Origin: MFAQ01 sp964429015
Lineage (GTDB): Bacteria > Patescibacteriota > Microgenomatia > UBA1400 > MFAQ01
DNA: 39,675 nucleotides
Assembly: GCA_964429015.1 (NCBI GenBank)
Contig: CAYSAM010000007.1
Location: 1 to 39,675 of the forward strand
Reading direction: 5' to 3'
The notes below the pieces were generated by a model that was given only the letters and a program-made list of their open reading frames with translations, had not been told where the DNA came from and ran no database searches. Of the stretch, positions 13,588 through 21,600 are shown one piece after another; the first letter of the stretch is position 1; the number at the start of each line of letters is the position of its first letter. The position numbers and the translations under genes were made by a program.

Positions 13588-14706
13588 TCAAGACCCAAAA
13601 AAGTAAATTAGCCTCACTATCAAGTGCACCAAGGCATAAGTAGGCACAAAAAAGACCTTAGGCAAAACTAGCATTAGGCTTCCCAAAATCATTACTGGCG
13701 GCACCAAAGGTAGTATAAAAATATTACTAAACAACCCAATTAGGTTCACTCGCCCAAAGTGATACCAAATAATAGGCGTAGTTAGTGCCATAACTGCAAC
13801 TGTACTAACTACCGAGATCTTCTCCAAAAAGCCCACTTCCACCTCCCAACCCCACAAACTTGCCCACTCTACTATTTTTGGCGCAAGCACCATAAGTCCC
13901 ACGCTTGCAGCCATAGATAGTTGAAAGCTAACATCCCACAACAAACCAAAATCCCAAATAAGCATAAACCAGGCACTAAGAAAAAGACTCCACCAAGCAT
14001 CTACTTTTCTACCAATTACGTAAGATATATAAACAAAGCTAGACATAATCAAAGCTCTGAGTACTGGCGCACCAAAGCCAGCTAAAGCTGCGTACAAAAC
14101 CATTATTCCAATTGTCACCAAAGTTGCTACTTTACGGCTCAAAAACCAAAATAATAAGGCCAAACTCGCCCCGCCTACCAACATCAAGTTAAAACCAGAG
14201 GCAACAGCAATATGGATGCTGCCACTAGACACCATTTTTTGATAAAAATCATAACCTATATCTTCTTTGTTTCCCAAAACAATTCCCGCAAGCAATGCTG
14301 ACTCTCTACTAGGCAAAAAACTTTGGTAAACTCGAGTGCAATAATTTTTTAACCGTACCAGTGACGATACTATTTCCTTCGGGTCTTTACTATTTTTTAA
14401 AAAAATATTTTTTTCTGCAATTAAGGCTTCATCTAAGACTATTTTGCCTCTTAAAGCCTCTATCAGATCATATCGAGGACTGCCAAAAATAAAAACATAC
14501 TCCCCAGTTTTATATTTACAAAATTCACTACTTTCTGCAACAAAATGAGAAACTTCAATGATACATTTGCTATTAGTATGAATAACTTTGATTATGTTTC
14601 CCGCAACCCTTATTCTCTCACTTGTCGACTCCCTATACAAAAACAATAAACCGATAGTAATTCGCAAAAATAGCAGCAACAATAGCCCAAATACCCGCAT
14701 TCTCAT
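13588..14706 (-). CDS. comEC: ComEC competence-domain (channel) protein, split ComEC N-terminal part
   Basis: The 372-aa protein has an N-terminal membrane segment and an OB-like region (about 30-105), then about seven hydrophobic helices. The competence-domain signature appears as HIAVASGFNLMLVGG (about 168-182) and PVLRALIMSSFVY near 215. ComEC forms the inner-membrane channel for single-stranded DNA uptake. The protein ends soon after the last membrane helix and carries no nuclease domain; that domain is encoded separately at 12418-13206. Its ATG lies 3 nt after the comEA stop, so the two are translationally coupled. Confidence 0.88.
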   Translation of the reverse strand: MRMRVFGLLLLLFLRITIGLLFLYRESTSERIRVAGNIIKVIHTNSKCIIEVSHFVAESSEFCKYKTGEYVFIFGSPRYDLIEALRGKIVLDEALIAEKNIFLKNSKDPKEIVSSLVRLKNYCTRVYQSFLPSRESALLAGIVLGNKEDIGYDFYQKMVSSGSIHIAVASGFNLMLVGGASLALLFWFLSRKVATLVTIGIMVLYAALAGFGAPVLRALIMSSFVYISYVIGRKVDAWWSLFLSAWFMLIWDFGLLWDVSFQLSMAASVGLMVLAPKIVEWASLWGWEVEVGFLEKISVVSTVAVMALTTPIIWYHFGRVNLIGLFSNIFILPLVPPVMILGSLMLVLPKVFFVPTYALVHLIVRLIYFFGS

Positions 14707-14709
14707 AAA

Positions 14710-15306
14710 TTAATAAATTGTAATTTTGTCTTTATTCTTTTCCAAAATTTGCTTGGTTAAAACCTTCTTATCTACCAGTTCTTCTAGTGTCTGATAAGGT
14801 CTATTTTTCACAATACTCTCTATTCTTGCGCTTCCTATACCCCAAAGGGTATCCAATTCTTCTTCTGTTGCAGTGTTTATATTCACTACCCCATTCTCTT
14901 TTTTAGCCTCAATATACCCACCCTCTTTAGGGGTATCGGACACAAATGGAATATATATTTTTTGACCATCTTTAAGAATTGAAGCCAAATTTATTGTTTT
15001 CTCACAATACTCTCTGTCAGTTTTTTCTACAAACCCTCCAGACATTACCAATACATCTTTTATTCTGGAATTAGTAGGCAGCTCATAAACTCCCGGATTT
15101 TTTACAGCTCCTTCTATATCAACCACCACTTTTCCATTTATTTGCTCAGTATCGGCCTTTATGTACTCAATTTTAGCCTCATTTCGCCCCAAAACACCCC
15201 TAAAAAGGCTTGTGACAATAACAAAAGCTCCAAGACCCACAAAGACAAGCAAATATTTTTCACTTACCCCAACTTTTTTATAAACACCCAAAAACTTTTC
15301 TATCAC
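14710..15306 (-). CDS. comEA: ComEA DNA-uptake receptor
   Basis: The 198-aa protein has one N-terminal membrane helix (about 19-40), an SLBB-like domain (about 58-128; VVVDIEGAVKNPGVYELP) and a C-terminal helix-hairpin-helix DNA-binding domain (VNINTATEEELDTLWGIG, about 140-157). This is the classic ComEA arrangement. It binds double-stranded DNA outside the membrane and feeds ComEC. It starts with GTG; TAGAAT lies 8 nt upstream, so the leader would be at most about two bases. First gene of a comEA-comEC operon. Confidence 0.93.
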   Translation of the reverse strand: MIEKFLGVYKKVGVSEKYLLVFVGLGAFVIVTSLFRGVLGRNEAKIEYIKADTEQINGKVVVDIEGAVKNPGVYELPTNSRIKDVLVMSGGFVEKTDREYCEKTINLASILKDGQKIYIPFVSDTPKEGGYIEAKKENGVVNINTATEEELDTLWGIGSARIESIVKNRPYQTLEELVDKKVLTKQILEKNKDKITIY

Positions 15307-15487
15307 CTTAAGTTATTCTAGCAAATTCATTTTCGTTTTTCCAAAGTGTTTTATATTTAAAAAACAGAAATTACACATAGTAAGAAATAAAATTGGTAGG
15401 CACAAATACATAATCACTCAAAATATAATATTGCCAACTTAATAACAAAATATATCAGAAATACCATAAGCTTAAAATCGATAAATT

Positions 15488-15496
15488 TGCTATATT
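15488..15496 (+). promoter_or_regulatory. Extended -10 of leaderless 15503 gene
   Basis: TGC, TATATT, then 6 nt (TACTGT) to the ATG. Leaderless. Confidence 0.65.
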
Positions 15497-15502
15497 TACT
15501 GT

Positions 15503-16243
15503 ATGGATTCTCTTTTTTTAGTTCACAGCATTACAATTATTATCTCAAGCCTAGTTCCATTCATTTGGATTCAAAACTCAAGCACAGCTCCCTACACTCT
15601 CCAGCTTTGCGGAGCTCTTGTAATGCTCTATATCGTCTTCCGCAAAATTTTAGGTAAAACTTACCACGAAAATACACAAAGTGTTCTTACCATTCTTACA
15701 CTAAACTCCATAACCCAACTACTTATAATTTCCACAGGAGGCGCCACCTCACCACTGTTCTTTCTTTACTATTTTTTGATCTTTGCCTTCTCACTCGTTT
15801 ACGAAAGCTTTCAAGGCTTAACCCTATCTCTCATCACGGTTTCTTTGTTCTGGTTTTATTATCATCAAAACCTTAGCCCACAACTTGTAGCCAACCTTTT
15901 TTCTCTTTTGCTCATTTTTCCTCTTTCTCAAAGCTTTAGCACTAGCTTACTAAAGAACCTAGAATCCAAGGGCAAAATTAAACTACTCGAAAAAACCATA
16001 GAGAGAGAAGAAACTGATAGTTTACTTTGGATCAACACTGAAGCAAAACCAACTCTTAACAGTGTCATTGATAGGGTTACAGATTTAATTATTTTTCTCA
16101 AATCGACTCGCTCAGATCTACGTGTACCCAAAAACTTTTTTGAAAAAATAAAATCCATACAAGCTGATCTTTTAACCTTATATAGCTCTAGTGAAAACCT
16201 CGAAGAAGTTATAAAAGAAGAATCCGATAACAAAATAATATAG
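15503..16243 (+). CDS. Histidine-kinase-like membrane sensor protein lacking a catalytic domain
   Basis: The first ~150 of 246 residues hold about six hydrophobic helices, with the element STGGATSPLFFLYYFLIFAF (73-92). This resembles the GG-x-x-SP-hydrophobic signature of some membrane-embedded sensor histidine kinase input domains. The C-terminal ~95 residues are soluble and helical, where a DHp domain would lie, but there is no H-E/D-x-x-x-x-P phosphoacceptor box and no ATPase domain. It could be a degenerate sensor or an unrelated scaffold. It precedes the secreted-protein genes by about 75 nt. Confidence 0.65.
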   Translation: MDSLFLVHSITIIISSLVPFIWIQNSSTAPYTLQLCGALVMLYIVFRKILGKTYHENTQSVLTILTLNSITQLLIISTGGATSPLFFLYYFLIFAFSLVYESFQGLTLSLITVSLFWFYYHQNLSPQLVANLFSLLLIFPLSQSFSTSLLKNLESKGKIKLLEKTIEREETDSLLWINTEAKPTLNSVIDRVTDLIIFLKSTRSDLRVPKNFFEKIKSIQADLLTLYSSSENLEEVIKEESDNKII

Positions 16244-16245
16244 AT

Positions 16246-16252
16246 GTCTAAT
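16246..16252 (+). promoter_or_regulatory. GTCTAAT motif upstream of the surface-protein genes
   Basis: A single GTCTAAT, the same heptamer that occurs three times in 18152-18476 plus once inverted. Candidate regulator site, low confidence. Confidence 0.3.
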
Positions 16253-16317
16253 TATACTTTTTACTTCGGGTTATATATGTCACTTTAGCCTCAATAGACA
16301 ACTGTATCACTAATAAA

Positions 16318-17139
16318 ATGGAACTACAAGCAAACAATATCAAATCACATCACCTTGATCCTAACTTTTTTTTCAAAGATCCACTTTATACCAAAATTTG
16401 TTTTTTTTGTAAAAAAAATAATCCTCTAATATTACTTACAGCTTCTGTTTTTAGTTTATTTTTTCTCTCCAAACACATCAATGCCGACAACTTAGATTCC
16501 GCCACTTTCCACATTGAAATGGGAACTGTAAATATAACTGGTGGCTCCAAAAGCTCCGCCTCTTATACTCTAAATGACACCGTTGGGCAAACAGCTCAAG
16601 GTGAATTTAACTCTAGTGGTTATACAATGAAGGCTGGCTTTCAGTATTCTTCTAACCCTATTCCTTTTACTTTTAGCATTTCTGATATCGATTTGGATTA
16701 CGGCACCCTTGTCCCTGGAACACCCAGCACCTTAACCAATATAATTGGTATCACTACAGGTAGCTCCAATGGTTACACCGTAAAAGTAATTGAAGATCAC
16801 TCTTTAAAGCTTACCAACGGAATAGATACCATAGCAGACACCTCTTGTGATTTAGCATCCCCGTGCACAATAACCGATGCCACAGCCTGGACAGATAATG
16901 GCCGTTTTGGTTTTGGCTACAATGTAAACAGTACTGATGCCGATCCAGAATTTGTAAACAGTACTTACTATCGACCCTTTCCTATTCAGGGCACCGATCA
17001 ACCTAGTCTTGTTATGAGCAAAAACACACCCGCCGCTACTGCTTCAGGCACAATTACATACAAGGTAAACATCTCTGGCTCCCAAGCCGCAGGCACTTAT
17101 CAAAATGGAATTCAATACATAGCAATCCCCTCCTTTTAA
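16318..17139 (+). CDS. Secreted beta-rich surface protein, 273 aa
   Basis: A long polar N-terminus (about 35 residues) precedes a hydrophobic signal segment (about 38-52, PLILLTASVFSLFFLS), so it is probably exported. The mature part is beta-rich, Ser/Thr/Gly/Asn-rich and has one likely disulfide (Cys pair near 180-185, DTSCDLASPCT). The opening NITGGSKSSASYTLNDTVGQ and the closing TYKVNISGSQAAGTYQNGI are typical of beta-sandwich surface proteins, loosely like WxL-type domains. I do not assign a family. It is followed after 3 nt by the DUF916-like gene, so both are probably one operon. Confidence 0.7.
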   Translation: MELQANNIKSHHLDPNFFFKDPLYTKICFFCKKNNPLILLTASVFSLFFLSKHINADNLDSATFHIEMGTVNITGGSKSSASYTLNDTVGQTAQGEFNSSGYTMKAGFQYSSNPIPFTFSISDIDLDYGTLVPGTPSTLTNIIGITTGSSNGYTVKVIEDHSLKLTNGIDTIADTSCDLASPCTITDATAWTDNGRFGFGYNVNSTDADPEFVNSTYYRPFPIQGTDQPSLVMSKNTPAATASGTITYKVNISGSQAAGTYQNGIQYIAIPSF

Positions 17140-17142
17140 AAA

Positions 17143-18096
17143 ATGAAAAATAAATTAGTAGTAATCATCTCAGCCTTATTGTTAAGTAGTATATTTATCC
17201 ATCCAGTTTGGGCATCGTCTATTGGATTAGCCATCGATCCACCTCTTTTGAGGGTCCAAATAAAACCAGGAAAATCGATTACCAAAAGTTTCTTCCTGCA
17301 AAACACAGGAACAGCCGATAAAACAGTTGTTATCCGTGTTATTCCCTTCAATAAATCTGACAAGGAAGGTAACCCCGAAATAAATCTCAAAAATCAAGCT
17401 GCCTGGCAAAGCTATTTTAATCTTTCCAACACCAATATTAAGTTAAATGAACCATTTAATCTCAAGGCTGATACCAAAGAGCAAATTATTCTAAGCATTT
17501 CCATTCCCGAAACTTCCAACTTAGAAGATCTTTATGCCAACTTACTTGTATCTACATACGACAATACCCTCCCAAACGAGCAAAAAGGAACTCAGGTTAG
17601 TGCCACCATAGGTGCCAACCTTCTTATTACTATTACTTCTGAAGTTGATCCCAAAACCATAACCAAAATAGAAAAAATATACATAACTTCTGGAAATTTT
17701 CTAAAAATAGGGCGCCGTTTTTTTATCGACAACCTTAGTCCATTTACCATTGGTGCTATAGCCACAAATAACGGTAACTTTCTTAGCGAAGTAAAAGGAA
17801 CTTTCAAAATAACCAGGTCAAACTCAGAGGTAGTTAGTGTTCAAGGACTACAACCAGTTTTTCTAATCGCCAAAAGCAGTCGCAATATATACAACAGCGA
17901 CGGCAAATTGTTTAGCTACACTCCAAATCTCAACCAAATAGGTACTTATAATGCACAAATAAATATAAAAACCGAGAATACAAACAGTACAAACTCAATA
18001 GAAATAATCTTCTTGCCAGCCAAAGCTTCTCTTGCCCTTATCATCTCACTACTTACTCTCAAAACCATCGTCTCTCTCACCAAAAAGAAATCCTAA
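17143..18096 (+). CDS. DUF916/WxL-interacting-like exported protein, 317 aa
   Basis: It has a signal peptide (about 1-25, cleavage after VWA), a first beta domain beginning IGLAIDPPLLRVQIKPGKS (an Ig-like chaperone-type fold with FFLQNTGT), a second beta domain and a C-terminal membrane helix (about 292-311) with a basic tail KKKS. This resembles the WxL-interacting (DUF916) architecture of Gram-positive surface complexes; the match is by pattern only. Paired with the upstream secreted protein, it may anchor it to the membrane. A heptad array overlaps its stop codon. Confidence 0.72.
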   Translation: MKNKLVVIISALLLSSIFIHPVWASSIGLAIDPPLLRVQIKPGKSITKSFFLQNTGTADKTVVIRVIPFNKSDKEGNPEINLKNQAAWQSYFNLSNTNIKLNEPFNLKADTKEQIILSISIPETSNLEDLYANLLVSTYDNTLPNEQKGTQVSATIGANLLITITSEVDPKTITKIEKIYITSGNFLKIGRRFFIDNLSPFTIGAIATNNGNFLSEVKGTFKITRSNSEVVSVQGLQPVFLIAKSSRNIYNSDGKLFSYTPNLNQIGTYNAQINIKTENTNSTNSIEIIFLPAKASLALIISLLTLKTIVSLTKKKS

Positions 18097-18148
18097 TCTG
18101 TAATCTGTAATCTGTCATCTGTAAACCGTGAACTGTTAACTGTCATCT
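18093..18148 (+). repeat. Heptad array (8 units) at the 17143 gene stop
   Basis: CTAATCT, GTAATCT, GTAATCT, GTCATCT, GTAAACC, GTGAACT, GTTAACT, GTCATCT. The stop codon TAA (18094-18096) lies inside the first unit. Confidence 0.9.
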
Positions 18149-18513
18149 ACAGTCTAATTTACAAACTATACCAATATGCATCAATTGATAACAAACAGAA
18201 ACATCTAATATTTTCACAGAAAATTAAGCATAATATTTATTTCCGCACATATTTTGTATATTTTAGGTTTGATTATTGCATGAAAATATTTATTAACGCA
18301 AACACAAGCGTTAATTAACGGGTACAAAATAACAAATTTTTAGCTTCAATCACTCTTTCTCCGCACACAATACTTATTAGACATATTAGGCACATCTAAC
18401 TCTGCCCTATTACCACAATTGACATCTCTCAAATAATCTTTTATAGTTAATATATAACCGTCTAATATCGTCTAATTTGAACCTAAAAACAAGTTATCAA
18501 CAAACTGTAAACA
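18149..18513. other. AT-rich gene-free stretch with repeated GTCTAAT motifs
   Basis: No ORF is supported. GTCTAAT occurs at 18152-18158, 18460-18466 and 18470-18476, the last two spaced exactly 10 bp (one helical turn). The inverse ATTAGAC is at 18376-18382 with a near-match nine bases later. This is probably the control region of the 44-aa and 2086-aa surface genes. Confidence 0.5.
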
Positions 18514-18648
18514 ATGTTAATAAACGACTTTTCCCAACAAGATTTTCTAAACGAAAAACAGTCCCAAAAGACCAAAGCCCTCGAACTTATTACCGCAGGC
18601 GTCATATTTATAGCTCCCATTCTGTTTTTAATCATTTTAGCCTCATAA
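18514..18648 (+). CDS. Tiny membrane protein, 44 aa
   Basis: A polar N-terminal half (MLINDFSQQDFLNEKQSQK) is followed by one hydrophobic helix (about residues 27-43), ending at the stop. It lies 17 nt before the giant surface gene and in the same direction, suggesting co-transcription. No Shine-Dalgarno sequence is seen. It could be a helper or leader peptide for the giant protein; the coding call rests on length, composition and position only. Confidence 0.5.
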   Translation: MLINDFSQQDFLNEKQSQKTKALELITAGVIFIAPILFLIILAS

Positions 18649-18665
18649 ACTAGTTCAAAAAGAAG

Positions 18666-21600
18666 ATGTCCCTGCCCAATCAATCAGAACTTCTTACCCT
18701 CTTCTCCTCCTTTCTGATTGAATCTGGCTTGTCGGCTGTATCCATAAAAAACTACCTTAGTGATCTTCGTAACTTTTTTCGCTTTCTTGATTTGGAAAAA
18801 GCTAATGACTATTCTAAAGTATTTCAAAATATCTCAAAGTACATCAACAGTTACTCTTTACAACAAAAAACCCTTTTAACTCCTTCCGCTACCATCAACC
18901 GCCGCCTCGCTTCTATCCGCCGCTTCTCTACTTTCTTAAAAGCAAAGTATTCTCTTGAAGAAATCACCACTCAAAACCAAATAGATCACAATAAGTCACA
19001 GTCCTCCTCCGCAATCACCTCTCCAATAACCTCCACAAATAACCAGACAACTAGCTTTTCAAGTAAAAAAATCCTGGACCAATTTAAGCAACATTTAATA
19101 AGCGAAAAAAAGACTCACTCAACAGTCAAAAACTACCTTTCCGATCTTTATCACTACTTTTCTTGGATTGCCAACCACACACCCTACAACACTCATCACC
19201 TAGAACAAGTTTTAAGCAATGAACAACTTTTGGGCTATGTTGCTTACCTAAAACTAACACATACTAGTACATCTGTAATCAGCAGACGTCAGTCTTCTAT
19301 AAAAAAATTAACTCATTACTGCTTTCAGCAAGGGTTTATTCCTCACGATCCATTTGAGCTAGTTGCAATTGAAGCCAAAATAGCCCCACTATCCTGGCTA
19401 AATCGTTTGGTTAACAAACCTAAAAGTCATCAAAATGCCCCCAAAGGGCGTTTAGCAACTATTTATTACAAGTACAACTCCTTTTCTCTTACTCCATATT
19501 TCCATTTAGCCTTACTTGTTTTAGCTACCACCACCATGGCATTCTTAGGCTACAACCAGGTTATAAAAAATGCCAAACCCAGTTCTGCTGCCACATCACT
19601 CACGCCACCCAAAAGACAACTTTCTTTTCAGGGTCGATTAAGTGATTCTGGAGGCACCCCCATAAATACTTCTGTTAATGTTAGTTTTAAGCTTTGGAAC
19701 AACATCAGTGCCGGATCTCAACTTTATACAACTGGCACTTGTTCTGTTACCCCAGACGCCGAAGGAATTTTTAATACCTTAATTGGTGACGGAGTCTGTG
19801 GTAGTGAAATTTCCCAATCAGTTTTTGCTGACAACCGCGATGTCTACTTAGAAGTAATTGTCGGTGCCGAAACCCTTACCCCCCGTCAACAAATTGCAAC
19901 GGTCGGTTATGCCCTCAACTCCGAAACCCTCCAGGGGTACCCTGCTTCTAGTGCAGCAACTATTAATACTGTTCCCGTTGTCGACAACTCTGGCAACATT
20001 AATATTGCTGCCACCTCCCCTTCCATAATCTCTACATCCGGCAACTTTAATATCAATGGTCAATCCCTTTCACTCACTACCGCTACCAACTCTGGTGGCG
20101 ACATCGTCCTTCAACCAGACTCACTCGCCTCCGGACAAATTTTGGCAATTGGTGGAACCACCACCGAAGACTCTTTCCGAGTAACCAACGCCAACTTAAC
20201 AAGTGGTTCCTTAATTTCTGGATACATAGGCAACAATACTGCCACGGGTAGCGGAAACTTATTAATGCTTTCCTCTGGCGCTACCGAGTCCTCTCGTTTT
20301 CGAGTTACTGCCGACGGCAGAACTACCATTTCTACCGCCACCGCCTCTGCAAACACCGCAGCTTTAATTGTTGATCAAAATGGAACTGGAAATATTTTTT
20401 CAGCTTCGTCTTCTGGAATAAACAAATTTAATATCAATAACTCCGGAATTATAAACACCATCGATGGCGTCGGTCATGTTATTGACGATATCACTGGCGA
20501 TCTTAGTTTGGACTCACTTGGCGGTGACTTATTACTAGGCACTGGTGACAATCTCCAAATTACTGCCGCCAGCAATCTTATATTTGGTGGTACCACTTCC
20601 CTTGCCGAAACAACTTCAGCTGTCGACAGTGGTGCATTTTTAGTAGGTGTCTTTGATGAATTTGCTAATAGTAACAGTACAAATGTTCAAGATGTCCTAG
20701 ATGACTTGGACGCAGCCATTGGTGCCGGATCCGGACCATTCGCAGAAGGTGCGGGCATAATTTATCCCAAAAACTCCACCCTCGATTTTTTTATCGGTGG
20801 TCAATCAACAGCATCGGCAAAATTTGCAATACTAAATACAAACTCGGGAACACCAACCGCCACAATTTCTGGAACCACAAGTAACGCAGCACTGTTTTAC
20901 GATGGTAATGGTAATATCTCTACCACCAACCGCCGCAGTTTGGTTCTAGGAAACTCATCAACCTACAACTCAACTGGAAACATTTTACTTAACCCAAACG
21001 GTGTTGGTAATATTGGAATAGGAACCACACTCCCAAGCAACTTGCTGACTTTAGGTTCTTACAACGCAGCAACCAGCAACTCACAAAAACAAGGATTATT
21101 TTCTACAGACAACAACCTATTGGCTCAACTAGATGGAGGTTTGTATTTTGGAAAAACAGGCATCACAGAAAATCAATGGAGTCTTAGTAGTCATGGTACA
21201 AATTGGACAGCAGACCCTTTCTTTAATGACAACTTAACATCAGTTTCTATGTCATCAAATGGAGAATACCAAGCGGCAGTATCTACAAACGCAAATTATA
21301 TATGGGTATCAAGTGACTACGGCAAAAACTGGAACAACCTGTCCACCCCCGCATACTATACCGACATCGCTATGAGCTCAGATGGAAAAATAATGGCCGC
21401 CACCGCCAATAACAGTGACAATATTTACGTCTCTACCGACTATGGTGAAAATTGGACCACCAAAGCCTCAGCTCGCTCCTGGTCATCAGTCACCATGAGC
21501 TCGGATGGAAAAATAATGACCGCCACAGATGACGATGAGGGCGGAGCTAGTGCTGACATCTACATCTCAAAAGACTATGGCAATACTTGGACAGCTGCAG

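Noticed and set aside
18666..19430. A functional integrase or recombinase gene
   Set aside because: The two core-binding domains are not followed by a catalytic domain; the frame continues into a membrane helix and surface modules. No attachment site or prophage genes are nearby.
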